Translations under genes and position numbers: made by a program | Part shown: positions 25,210 through 32,999 of the stretch, piece by piece | How positions within the stretch are numbered: the first letter of the stretch is position 1 | Layout: the number at the start of each line of letters is the position of its first letter | The notes under the pieces: generated by a model | Told to the model about the DNA's origin: nothing | The model's database searches: none | The model's input: the letters and a program-made list of their open reading frames with translations, nothing else | Assembly (NCBI GenBank): GCA_026393835.1 | Contig: JAPKZK010000081.1 | Location: forward strand, 1 to 42,237 | Direction of reading: 5' to 3' | Length of the DNA: 42,237 bases | Source of the DNA: Candidatus Aminicenantota bacterium | GTDB lineage: Bacteria > Acidobacteriota > Aminicenantia > UBA2199

Positions 25210-25290
25210 GCCACCAATTTTTTGCCACCAAGGCACGCCAGTACAAGGCACCAAGGAACACCAAGAAAAACGAAAGTGCCTTGGTGGCTA
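25210..25290. repeat. Inverted repeat of the CCACCAAGG family, long form
   Basis: GCCACCAAGGCAC (25224-25236) pairs perfectly with GTGCCTTGGTGGC (25276-25288). The inner segment through 25252 recurs, inverted, at 16766-16794 with one mismatch. It fills the gap between the biotinyl gene and the dehydrogenase gene. Confidence 0.75.
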
Positions 25291-25296
25291 TTTTTT

Positions 25297-25902
25297 TTAT
25301 TCGATTAAGAATAATGGTTGTCCTAATTTTACTTCCTGGGAATCTTTAACATATGCCTTCTTAATCACACCGGTAGAGGATTTATCCGTTCCATGAAAAA
25401 TGATATGATTGAAAGTCTTCATTACCTCGATCAACCCCAGGGCCTTGCCTTTTTCGACGGTCTGCCCTTCGGTCACAAAGGGCGGCGCATCGGGCGAGGG
25501 CCTGGCGTAAAAAATACCGGTGGTAAAAGCCGTGATTACGTATCCGCCCCCGGAGGTATCGATATCCTCGGCCCCGGGGCACGTCCCGGGAGTTTGTTCC
25601 CCGGGTTCGCTAAAATCCTTATCGGGATTCAAACGAAATAACTCCTGCCCATGCTCCACGGGCAGGGCAATGTCCCTTTCCCCGTTCATCACGACCCGGC
25701 CATAACACCCTTCGGGCAGATAGAGATCATAATATGTATTCAGGACTTTCAGGGTCCCGATGAAACAACCGCCGGCTAAAAAAGCGCCGGGTTTGGGCCA
25801 GGCGGAATAATATCCCACGGTGGGGGCAAGCACTAGGTGCTGGGATTCTTTAAACTCTATTAACGGTTTTAATTGCTGCGCTTCGGATTGTGCGTATGCC
25901 AT
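25297..25902 (-). CDS. Biotin carboxyl carrier protein with two biotinyl-like domains
   Basis: A 201-residue carrier for the adjacent carboxylase. The C-terminal domain (about 125-201) has the biotinylation motif EVMKT with Lys162, and the typical ending VKLGQPLFLIE. The N-terminal half (about 20-95) is a second, degenerate copy: APTVGYYSAW, GTLKVLNTYYDLYLP, VEHGQELFRLN. There, Asn55 replaces the biotin-accepting lysine and LKVLNT replaces LIEVMKT. A Gly/Pro/Thr-rich linker joins them. The ATG at 25902 overlaps the end of the carboxyltransferase region by spacing of one base, with GGAGG upstream, so synthesis of both subunits is coupled. Confidence 0.85.
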   Translation of the reverse strand: MAYAQSEAQQLKPLIEFKESQHLVLAPTVGYYSAWPKPGAFLAGGCFIGTLKVLNTYYDLYLPEGCYGRVVMNGERDIALPVEHGQELFRLNPDKDFSEPGEQTPGTCPGAEDIDTSGGGYVITAFTTGIFYARPSPDAPPFVTEGQTVEKGKALGLIEVMKTFNHIIFHGTDKSSTGVIKKAYVKDSQEVKLGQPLFLIE

Positions 25903-25903
25903 G

Positions 25904-27646
25904 TTAACCTCCTATACTGCCGGATAAAGCGTCGATATCGTGCAGCGACCAGATGCGCGGATTCTTGACCCGCCGGTAACCGATGCTCTGGTATGTCATT
26001 TCCACCACTGTCTCGAGGTAAGGCCGCAGTTCATGCAGCAGGATGATTTCATCGGTATCCAGTTGACGCGACGTGAGCAGGGGATTCATATCCTCGGTGA
26101 TGCGACGTTCGACTTCTTCCATGCCTTTTTTGACCTGGTCGTACTCTTCCTGGGTGGTGAAAATGATATTGAAATTTTCATCCAGTTTGGTGCGAAAAGC
26201 GCCGATGGCCAGGGTCCGGCCTTCCATCACCGCCAACCGGGTCAGCGGGGTGGACAACTGGACAATGGGTTCGTAAGGCCTGCCGTTCATGGCATAGTAC
26301 CCGGCGCCCGAGGCTTTCCTTAACAAAACCGTTATGACGGGAACGGTGTTGGTGGAATTGGTATAGAGTAAATTGGAACCCCAACCCAGGAGTCCTACTT
26401 TTTCGGCTTCGGGTCCGATATCGAAACCGGCGATATCCTGCAACCAGATGATGGGGATGCCGTCGCTGTTGCAGGCCCTGGAAAAAGTGGTCATCTTGGC
26501 GATGCCGTCGCGGTACAGGATGCCGCCGGGCCGCTTGATGTTCTTATGCACCGGGTGCTGGGTGAGGTCCTGGTTGTTGGCTATGATACCCACATACAGG
26601 CCATTGATTTTAGCGACGCCGGTTATGATTTCCTGGCCTTTATTGGGAAATAGTTCCCAGAAAAGGGAATTGTCCACGATCCGGGCAATGACCTGGCGCA
26701 TATCGTAGGTAACGCGGTAATCCATGGGGAATATGCCTTCGATTTCGGCGGGATCGAAATGCGGGGGCGCGGGTTCCTGGCCGTAACAGTAGTACTTGAC
26801 GCCGCTGCCGGGGAGTTTGGCGATTTCTTCTTTTATTTTCAGCAGCATGGTATGGTCGTCGGGCACGCGGTGGTCGGCGCAGTTGGAGAGATTGACGTGT
26901 ATATCCGGGCCGCCGATGGTAAGGGAAGTGATATGTTCGCTTTTTCCGCCCTTGACCAGCGCGGCGCCGGCAATCACCATGTAGGCTTGTTCGGTCATGT
27001 AGACGATATCGCTGATGATGGGCATGTACCCGCCGCCGGCGATGCAGTCGCCGAAAACCCCGGCCACCTGCGGCACTTGCTGCGCGCTCAATAAAGCGTT
27101 CATTTTAAATATATAACCGGCCCCGGTTTTGCCGGGGAAGGTTTTGGACTGCTCGGGTAAAAACAAACCGCTGCAATCGATGAGGTAAACCACGGGGATC
27201 CGGAGCCGCAGCGCAACCTCCTGCGCCCGCTCGATTTTCTCGGGCGTCAGCGGCCACCAGGAACCGGAAGCCACGGTGTTGTCATTGGCTATCACCACCA
27301 CGTAACGATTTTCGATCTTTACAAAGGCGGTAATTACCCCGGCGCCCGGGGCTTTGCGCGCATTCCCGCCCTCGCCGAATTCCAACCCGAAATCGACAAA
27401 GGTCCCGATGGGGAATACATTGCTGCCGGGGTCCTTTAATAATTCGATGCGTTCCCAGGTGGTGAGTTTTCCTTTTTTATGTACCCGCTCTACGTATTTC
27501 TCACCCCAGCCGTCTTTGACTTCTTTCCGGCCAGCCAGGTAAATTTCATTCAATCGTTTCATATGTTCCAGGTTGGCTTTATAGACCCCGGGGTCCATAA
27601 AACTTTCAACGGGCGAACCGATACGTTCCAATAATACTTTTGCCAT
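25904..27646 (-). CDS. Acyl-CoA carboxylase carboxyltransferase subunit (GcdA/MccB-like)
   Basis: Biotin-dependent carboxyltransferase of 580 residues made of two crotonase-like halves. The N-half has [34 protein letters not shown] and [12 protein letters not shown]. The C-half has [30 protein letters not shown] and [14 protein letters not shown]. Length and layout resemble the glutaconyl-CoA decarboxylase alpha subunit GcdA (about 587 residues) as well as methylcrotonyl-CoA carboxylase beta. The ATP-dependent biotin carboxylase next door and the absence of sodium-pump membrane subunits argue for a carboxylase. Methylcrotonyl-CoA is the likeliest substrate from context. GGAGGG precedes the ATG. 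Confidence 0.85.
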   Translation of the reverse strand: MAKVLLERIGSPVESFMDPGVYKANLEHMKRLNEIYLAGRKEVKDGWGEKYVERVHKKGKLTTWERIELLKDPGSNVFPIGTFVDFGLEFGEGGNARKAPGAGVITAFVKIENRYVVVIANDNTVASGSWWPLTPEKIERAQEVALRLRIPVVYLIDCSGLFLPEQSKTFPGKTGAGYIFKMNALLSAQQVPQVAGVFGDCIAGGGYMPIISDIVYMTEQAYMVIAGAALVKGGKSEHITSLTIGGPDIHVNLSNCADHRVPDDHTMLLKIKEEIAKLPGSGVKYYCYGQEPAPPHFDPAEIEGIFPMDYRVTYDMRQVIARIVDNSLFWELFPNKGQEIITGVAKINGLYVGIIANNQDLTQHPVHKNIKRPGGILYRDGIAKMTTFSRACNSDGIPIIWLQDIAGFDIGPEAEKVGLLGWGSNLLYTNSTNTVPVITVLLRKASGAGYYAMNGRPYEPIVQLSTPLTRLAVMEGRTLAIGAFRTKLDENFNIIFTTQEEYDQVKKGMEEVERRITEDMNPLLTSRQLDTDEIILLHELRPYLETVVEMTYQSIGYRRVKNPRIWSLHDIDALSGSIGG

Positions 27647-27669
27647 TTTCTTAACCCTCCATTATCGCT

Positions 27670-29019
27670 TTACCGTAATATCGAACTTAGAGAACTGGTG
27701 GTGTAATTCCCCTCTTTAAAAAACGCCGCAGCCAGGATTTCCAGGTGCAGGGGGATGGTGGTTTTAATGCCCTTGATCTCGAAGGTTTTCAAGGCATTCG
27801 CCATGGTTTGGATGGCGGAGGCGCGATCCTCGCCGTGGGCAATGATCTTACAGATCATGGAATCGTAAAAAGTTGGGATTTCATAACCGGCGGCCACATG
27901 GGTATCCAGGCGAATTTTTCCCGGCCCGGGATTGGACGGCGGATTGAAAGTGGTAATCACCCCGGGCGAAGGGGCGAAATTGTTGGCCGGGTCTTCGGCG
28001 TTGATCCGGCACTCGATGGCGTGTCCATGGAAAGCGACCTGCTCTTGCGTTAAGGACAGGGCATGGTTGGCGGCGATTTTGATTTGCTCCGCCACGATAT
28101 CCACCCCGGTAACCATTTCGGTGACCGGGTGCTCCACCTGCAACCGCGTGTTCATTTCCATGAAATATAGGTTTTTGTTTTCATCCATCAGGAATTCGAT
28201 GGTCCCGGCGTTGAGGTACCCGATCTTTCTTATGGCTTCCGCCACCGATTCTCCCATGGCCTTCCGTTTTTCAGGATTCATGGCCGGGGATGGGGACTCT
28301 TCGATGAGTTTCTGGTTTTTCCTCTGGATGGAGCATTCCCTTTCTCCCAGGTGAATGGCGTTGCGGTAAGCGTCCGCCAGGATTTGAAATTCGATGTGGC
28401 GGCCGTTTAAGATCAATTTTTCCAGGTAAAGGTCGCCGTTGCCGAAGGCTTTTTCGGCTTCGATCCTGGCCTGGGGGTAAAAGGTTTTCAATTCCTCGTC
28501 GTTGTAACAGGGCCGGATGCCTTTGCCGCCGCCGCCGGAAGTGGCTTTCAGCAGTACAGGGTAGGTTAGCTCCCCGGCCAGGCGGATGGCGTCGTCCAGG
28601 TCTTTGAGGTTCCCCTCCGAGCCCGGGATGGTGGGCAGCCCGGCTTGTTTTGCGGTCAGCTTGGCCTGCGACTTGTTTCCCATCAGCCGGATGGAGTTGG
28701 CCGTGGGCCCGATGAAAGTTAATTTCTGCTGGTGGCACATATAGGAAAACAAGGGGTCCTCGGCCATGAAACCGAACCCCGGGTGAATGGCCTGGCATTC
28801 GGTATTAATGGCCGCCTGTAAAATTGCTTCTTTGTTTAAGTAGCTCTGGCTGCTGGGGCCGGGGCCGATACAGACTTTCATGGTGGCCTGCGCCAGGTGG
28901 GGCGAATCTTTGTCGGCGGTGGAATACACGGCGACGGTTTCGATTCCCAGTTGCTTACAGGCGTTAATAATTCGTAATGCGACTTCGCCGCGATTAGCGA
29001 TTAGAATTCGTTTGAACAT
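27670..29019 (-). CDS. Biotin carboxylase subunit
   Basis: ATP-grasp enzyme of 449 residues that carboxylates biotin on the carrier protein. It shows the N-terminal FKRILIANRGEVALRII, the ATP-binding glycine loop KATSGGGGKGIRPC, the catalytic block EMNTRLQVEHPVTEM and ECRINAEDP near the end. The length equals AccC and MccA-core proteins without a fused biotinyl domain, matching the separate carrier gene two genes on. It is 23 bases upstream of the carboxyltransferase. It follows a 150-base gap that carries an inverted repeat. Confidence 0.92.
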   Translation of the reverse strand: MFKRILIANRGEVALRIINACKQLGIETVAVYSTADKDSPHLAQATMKVCIGPGPSSQSYLNKEAILQAAINTECQAIHPGFGFMAEDPLFSYMCHQQKLTFIGPTANSIRLMGNKSQAKLTAKQAGLPTIPGSEGNLKDLDDAIRLAGELTYPVLLKATSGGGGKGIRPCYNDEELKTFYPQARIEAEKAFGNGDLYLEKLILNGRHIEFQILADAYRNAIHLGERECSIQRKNQKLIEESPSPAMNPEKRKAMGESVAEAIRKIGYLNAGTIEFLMDENKNLYFMEMNTRLQVEHPVTEMVTGVDIVAEQIKIAANHALSLTQEQVAFHGHAIECRINAEDPANNFAPSPGVITTFNPPSNPGPGKIRLDTHVAAGYEIPTFYDSMICKIIAHGEDRASAIQTMANALKTFEIKGIKTTIPLHLEILAAAFFKEGNYTTSSLSSILR

Positions 29020-29086
29020 TTTTTGTACACCTCATTTTTAAGATTTCAAAACAAAAACAGCCCACGAATTAACACGAAAAAGATGA

Positions 29087-29166
29087 GCCACGGACGAACA
29101 CGGACGGACACGGACTGAAAAGATAAAAACAATCCTTGTCAGTGAGTGTCCGTGTTCGTCCGTGGC
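29087..29166. repeat. Inverted repeat with perfect 19-bp arms
   Basis: GCCACGGACGAACACGGAC (29087-29105) and its exact complement (29148-29166) around a 42-base loop; the sequence family is the 'cacggacgaacacggac' type. It lies between the DUF35 and biotin carboxylase genes inside the operon, and could form a strong mRNA hairpin. Confidence 0.8.
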
Positions 29167-29179
29167 CTCTTTTATCTAT

Positions 29180-29584
29180 TTATAAACCTACATCCGGTAC
29201 GAATTTGTAACCGTACATAATCATACCGGTTTTGCCTTCTTCGTTGATACGGCGAAACTGGGTAACCAGACGGTCGCCGACTTTTAATTGTTCGGGATTG
29301 CAATCCACCACCTGGCCCATTACCTGGATGCCTTCATCCAGTTTCACAATGCCTACGGCATAGGGCGTCAGGTCTTTGAATCCCGTGGGGGCAACCCGGA
29401 TGATGGTATAAGTAACCAATTCGCCTTTGCCGGCCAACCGGATGGTATCGAATTCCCTGGTTCCGCATTCCGGGCAGATCAGCCGGCTGGGGAAATGGAT
29501 ACCGCCGCATTTTTTGCATTTACCCGCTTCCATCCGGTAGCGTTCCGGTGTTTCTCGCCAATGTCTCGGTACGTGCATACTCAT
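29180..29584 (-). CDS. DUF35 OB-fold zinc protein (thiolase/HMGCS partner)
   Basis: A 134-residue protein: an N-terminal helix ([15 protein letters not shown]), a rubredoxin-like zinc ribbon with Cys23, Cys26, Cys37 and Cys40, then an OB fold ([35 protein letters not shown]). In archaea this family bridges acetoacetyl-CoA thiolase and HMG-CoA synthase and holds the CoA in a shared site. The same partners precede it here. Its ATG overlaps the thiolase stop (ATGA, 29581-29584), which supports a stoichiometric complex. Confidence 0.88.
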   Translation of the reverse strand: MSMHVPRHWRETPERYRMEAGKCKKCGGIHFPSRLICPECGTREFDTIRLAGKGELVTYTIIRVAPTGFKDLTPYAVGIVKLDEGIQVMGQVVDCNPEQLKVGDRLVTQFRRINEEGKTGMIMYGYKFVPDVGL

Positions 29585-30738
29585 GATCTTGCCTCCAATA
29601 TGTGAATTATACTGCTGCCGCCGGAACCGCCCATATTCTGGGTCATGGCGATCCGGGCGTTTTTGACCTGGCGTTTGCCGGCCTCGCCCCGCAGTTGGGT
29701 GACGGCTTCTACCACCTGGGCAACGCCCGTGGCCCCCACCGGGTGGCCTTTGGATTTTAAACCGCCGGAGGGATTGATGGGGAATTTCCCGGTCAAGGCG
29801 GTTAAACCGTCCATTACGGCCGGTCCACCCTGACCCGGTTTCACCAGGCCGATGGCTTCCATTACCATGATTTCGGCGATGGTAAAACAGTCGTGCACTT
29901 CGGCGAAATTCACATCTTTAATAGTTTTTCCCGCCATTTTCAGGGCCCGTTGGGCGGACTGTTCCACCACTTCCAGTTTCAAGAGATCTTTCCGCTGGGC
30001 AAGGGCGATGGTATCCGTGGCGTGGCCGATGCCGGTAATAACGGCGTAGGGTTTATTCAGCTTTTTGGCTACTTCCACTGTTGTTAGCAGCACGGCGGCC
30101 CCGCCGTCGGTAATGGGCGAGCAGTGCAGCAGGCGCATGGGGTCCGCCACCATGGTGGAATTCATTACCTGTTCCAGCGTGAATTTACAGGGGAACTGGG
30201 CATGGGGGTTCATGCTGCCGTTGTCGTGGTTTTTGACCGTTACTTGCGACAGTTGTTCCAGGGTGGTGCCGTATTTTTTCATATGTGCATGGGCCATCAT
30301 GGCGTAGAGGCCGGGGAAAGTGATGCCGTGGAAGGCTTCATAATCCTGGTCCGCGGCGGTGGCCAGTGCGAAGGTGGCTTCGTTGCCGTCTACGTCGGTC
30401 ATTTTTTCGACGCCGATGGCCAGGGCATATTCGGCCAGGCCCGAGGCCACTTCCATGTAGGCCGTTTTAACGGCCAGTCCGCCCGAAGCGCAGGCGGATT
30501 CGACGCGGGTGGCCGGGACGAAACGCTGCCCCAGGTAATCCGCCACCAGGCTGCCCAAATGCTCCTGGGCGTTGAACAACCCGCCGGACATACAGCCGAT
30601 TGTGATGGCGTCCACTTTAGCGACGCCGGCGTCGTCCAGGCAATTCAAGGCGGCTTCCACCGCTATATCACGGAGAGACTTTAACCACAGTTCTCCCCAA
30701 TCTGTCATCCCGATTCCAATTATAGCTACTTCTTTCAT
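29581..30738 (-). CDS. Archaeal-type acetyl-CoA acetyltransferase (thiolase)
   Basis: Thiolase-superfamily enzyme of 385 residues in the SCP-x/archaeal subgroup. The nucleophile is Cys83 in [16 protein letters not shown] and GHPVGATG provide the histidines. The second cysteine of classical thiolases is replaced in [10 protein letters not shown], as is usual in the archaeal subgroup. It probably condenses two acetyl-CoA to acetoacetyl-CoA, or cleaves it. Flanked by HMG-CoA synthase and DUF35, as in archaeal mevalonate clusters. GGAGG precedes the ATG; 27 bases separate it from the synthase gene. Confidence 0.88.
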   Translation of the reverse strand: MKEVAIIGIGMTDWGELWLKSLRDIAVEAALNCLDDAGVAKVDAITIGCMSGGLFNAQEHLGSLVADYLGQRFVPATRVESACASGGLAVKTAYMEVASGLAEYALAIGVEKMTDVDGNEATFALATAADQDYEAFHGITFPGLYAMMAHAHMKKYGTTLEQLSQVTVKNHDNGSMNPHAQFPCKFTLEQVMNSTMVADPMRLLHCSPITDGGAAVLLTTVEVAKKLNKPYAVITGIGHATDTIALAQRKDLLKLEVVEQSAQRALKMAGKTIKDVNFAEVHDCFTIAEIMVMEAIGLVKPGQGGPAVMDGLTALTGKFPINPSGGLKSKGHPVGATGVAQVVEAVTQLRGEAGKRQVKNARIAMTQNMGGSGGSSIIHILEARS

Positions 30739-30765
30739 GGTCTACCTCCTTATTCACTCATCCGC

Positions 30766-31812
30766 TCATTCGGGCTTGAGTATTTTGCGCCGGAATTTGG
30801 CGTAGGTTCCGTACTCGATGTACATTTTGTATTCATCCAGTTGTTTCCTTGTGCGGGGCGCCAGGTCTTTGACTTTCGGCAGCCGATCAGTGGTGCGGAA
30901 GATAAAAGCGTCGCTGCCGGCGCCGGAGCCGTAGGAAACCAGCAAGATCAATTGATCCGGTTTGGCTTCATCGAGGGTTGCCGCAAGGCCGATGGGGGAT
31001 GAACCGGAGTACGTGTTGCCCAGGGTGGGACACAATAACCCGGGTTTGTATTGGGCTTCAGTGAATCCCATCCGTTTGGCCGCGTTGGCGGGGAATTTGC
31101 CGTTGGGCTGATGGAAAACAACGTAATCGAAATCCTGGGGTTTCTTATTGGCTTTTTCCATCATTTCCCTGGCGGCGGAGTACAGGTGTTTTTCGTACGC
31201 CGGTTCGCCGGTGAAACGTCCGCCGTGTTCCGGGTAATGGGTGTGTTCCCTGCGCCAGAAATCCGGTGTATCTGTCATATAGACGTGGGTATCCAACAGT
31301 TCGGCCACCAGGTTTTGAGCGCCCACGACATAAGCGGCTGCGCCGGCGGCGGCTGAGTATTCAAGGGCATCTCCGGGTGCGCCCTGGGATGTATCGGCGC
31401 CGATGCCCAATGCATAGGACATTACGCCGGATTTTACCAGGTGGAGAGCGATGAATATTCCCTCGGTCCCGGCTTTGCAGGCGAACTCCAGGTCTGCGGT
31501 GTGTACATGGGGACATGCGCCTAATGCTTCGGAAACAATGGTTCCCGTGGGTTTTACCGCGTATGGGTGGGATTCGCTGCCCACATATACTGCACCCAGT
31601 TCTTTAGGGTCTATGCCCGCCCTGCGTATGGCGTTGCGGGCCGCGCTCACCGAAAGGGTAGCGCAGTCTTCATCAGGGGCCGGCACGGATTTCTCGTTCA
31701 GGTTCAATCCTTTTTTAAAAGCCGGTGCATCGGCGCCCCAAACTTTGGCGATTTCTTCTACTTTGATCCTATATCGGGGGATATGGGTTCCATATCCAAC
31801 AATGCCTACCAT
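30766..31812 (-). CDS. Archaeal-type hydroxymethylglutaryl-CoA synthase
   Basis: A 348-residue HMG-CoA synthase of the short archaeal form. The N-terminus is [15 protein letters not shown]. Catalytic residues: the Cys112 nucleophile in [12 protein letters not shown] and His234 in [10 protein letters not shown]; a conserved Glu lies in SEALG. The [16 protein letters not shown] and [14 protein letters not shown] blocks end the fold. It forms HMG-CoA from acetoacetyl-CoA and acetyl-CoA. It is the first gene of the eight-gene minus-strand operon. AAGGAGG lies 7 bases before the ATG. The classical bacterial/eukaryotic MvaS is only distantly related. Confidence 0.9.
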   Translation of the reverse strand: MVGIVGYGTHIPRYRIKVEEIAKVWGADAPAFKKGLNLNEKSVPAPDEDCATLSVSAARNAIRRAGIDPKELGAVYVGSESHPYAVKPTGTIVSEALGACPHVHTADLEFACKAGTEGIFIALHLVKSGVMSYALGIGADTSQGAPGDALEYSAAAGAAAYVVGAQNLVAELLDTHVYMTDTPDFWRREHTHYPEHGGRFTGEPAYEKHLYSAAREMMEKANKKPQDFDYVVFHQPNGKFPANAAKRMGFTEAQYKPGLLCPTLGNTYSGSSPIGLAATLDEAKPDQLILLVSYGSGAGSDAFIFRTTDRLPKVKDLAPRTRKQLDEYKMYIEYGTYAKFRRKILKPE

Positions 31813-31903
31813 AGGTACCTCCTTTTCTTTATTGATTCGGTAATGGTTTTGATGTCAGTACTCTAAAATTCTTCCATAAAAATTACCAGCCTATATGATA
31901 TAA

Positions 31904-31945
31904 GATTAATTATTAATTGTCAATTGTTAATTGTTAATTGTGAAT
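31904..31945. repeat. Short AT-rich tandem/inverted repeats (TTAATTGT type)
   Basis: TTAATTGT and CAATTG words recur about five times in 42 bases. They lie between the divergent HMG-CoA synthase and permease genes. Confidence 0.5.
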
Positions 31946-31986
31946 GAAAACGGCCCCCTTCGGGGATAGGGTGGCTTGTGATTTAT

Positions 31987-32015
31987 TTGATTTTTTCAAC
32001 GTTTTTTGGTATTAA
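31987..32015 (+). promoter_or_regulatory. Promoter upstream of the small permease
   Basis: TTGATT (31987-31992), 17 bases, TATTAA (32010-32015). A 12-codon frame starts at ATG 32025, 9 bases downstream, and its stop overlaps a GTG in the permease frame at 32060 (GTGA). Confidence 0.45.
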
Positions 32016-32086
32016 TAAGGCGCCATGAAAAATGTTTTTTATCTCCAAAGGAGTTTTCAGTGAATGTGAAAAGGAGACCATCGAAA

Positions 32087-32584
32087 ATGTTTATACCAAC
32101 TTTAGTTATGGGGGTTTTGGCCCTTGTCTTTGTGGTTATCGGGTATCTTGCCGGGGAGGGGAAACACCTGGCAGGGTTGAAATCCGCCGCCAGGATGACG
32201 TTGGAGATTTTGCCGTTACTGCTTTTTGCCTTTATTATAGCGGGTATGGTCCAGGTGTTGGTGCCGAAGGAGTTGATTTCGCGCTGGGTAGGGTCGGAAT
32301 CGGGTTTAAAGGGAATCTTAATCGGAACCCTTGCCGGTGGGTTTACGCCGGGGGGGCCATATGTGAGTTTGCCGGTGGTGGCGGGATTATTAAAAGCCGG
32401 GGCAGGCATCGGCACCATGGTGGCGTTTTTAACGTCCTGGTCGTTATGGGCCATTGCGCGGCTACCCATGGAATTCGGTATGTTGGGGTGGCGGTTCACG
32501 GTGGTAAGGTTGGCCGCTACATTCTTTTTCCCACCCATTGCCGGGCTGCTGGCGCAGTTTCTTTCGTCATATTTCAAAGTTTGA
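32087..32584 (+). CDS. Small permease (DUF318/ArsP-like half-size protein)
   Basis: Integral membrane protein of 165 residues resembling one repeat of the DUF318 permeases (arsenic/organic-acid type). Hydrophobic helices include FIPTLVMGVLALVFVVIGYL, ILPLLLFAFIIAGMVQVL, GILIGTLAGGFTPGGPY and a C-terminal pair. The TPGGPYVSLPVVAGLLKAG block is characteristic. Full-size members are about 300 residues with two such repeats, so this one may dimerise. The ATG at 32087 has AAGGAG 10 bases upstream. A GTG at 32060, with AAAGGAG and overlapping a 12-codon leader frame, is the alternative. The substrate is unknown. Confidence 0.7.
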   Translation: MFIPTLVMGVLALVFVVIGYLAGEGKHLAGLKSAARMTLEILPLLLFAFIIAGMVQVLVPKELISRWVGSESGLKGILIGTLAGGFTPGGPYVSLPVVAGLLKAGAGIGTMVAFLTSWSLWAIARLPMEFGMLGWRFTVVRLAATFFFPPIAGLLAQFLSSYFKV

Positions 32585-32607
32585 ATTTCCCCTTGATAAG
32601 AGAGGTT

Positions 32608-32640
32608 TTTAGCCGCTAAGAACGCGAAGGGGCGCGAAGG
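32608..32640. repeat. 'Gccgctaagaacgcgaagg' intergenic motif
   Basis: GCCGCTAAGAACGCGAAGG followed by GGCGCGAAGG. It is related, inverted, to the CTTCGCGT stretch inside the element at 8381-8478. Confidence 0.5.
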
Positions 32641-32678
32641 GAAAACCTGCTCGTGATGCCGCGCACCGGTTTGCAGAC

Positions 32679-32997
32679 CCTTTCCTACGGGTCGCAGCCC
32701 CTTTCCTACGGCTTACAGACCCATTCCTACGGGTTACAGACCCTTTCCTACGGGTTACGGACCCATTCCTACGGGGTACATTCGGCTTTCCTACGGGTTA
32801 CAGACCCTCTCCTACGGGTTACATTCGACTTTCCTACGGGTTACATAACCTTTCCTACGGGTTACGGCCCCTTTCCTACGGGTCACATTGGACTTTCCTA
32901 CGGCTTACATGCCCTTTCCTACGGGTTACATTGGGCTTTCCTACGGCATACATGCCCTTTCCTACGGGTTACGCACCCTTTCTTACGGGTTACATAG
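32679..32997. repeat. Tandem array of 15 units of 20-23 bp (mean 21)
   Basis: Fifteen units, most beginning CCTTTCCTACGGGTTACA. Unit lengths are 21, or pairs of 23 and 20 that nearly restore the 42-43 base double period. It is open in some frames, but no ribosome-binding site or protein-like sequence supports a gene. It lies between the 3' ends of the convergent permease and TIR-NLR genes, as the 16.2-kb array lies between convergent genes. Confidence 0.85.
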
Positions 32998-32999
32998 CC

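Noticed and set aside
25904..27646. Naming the carboxyltransferase as glutaconyl-CoA decarboxylase
   Set aside because: An ATP-dependent biotin carboxylase is adjacent and the sodium-pump subunits are absent, so a carboxylase is more likely.
32006..32086. TTG start at 32006 for the small permease
   Set aside because: It lies within the promoter spacer; two better starts with Shine-Dalgarno sites follow.
32653..32997. Open frame across the TTTCCTACGGG array
   Set aside because: Frame-changing 20- and 23-base units and no translation signals; it is a DNA repeat.
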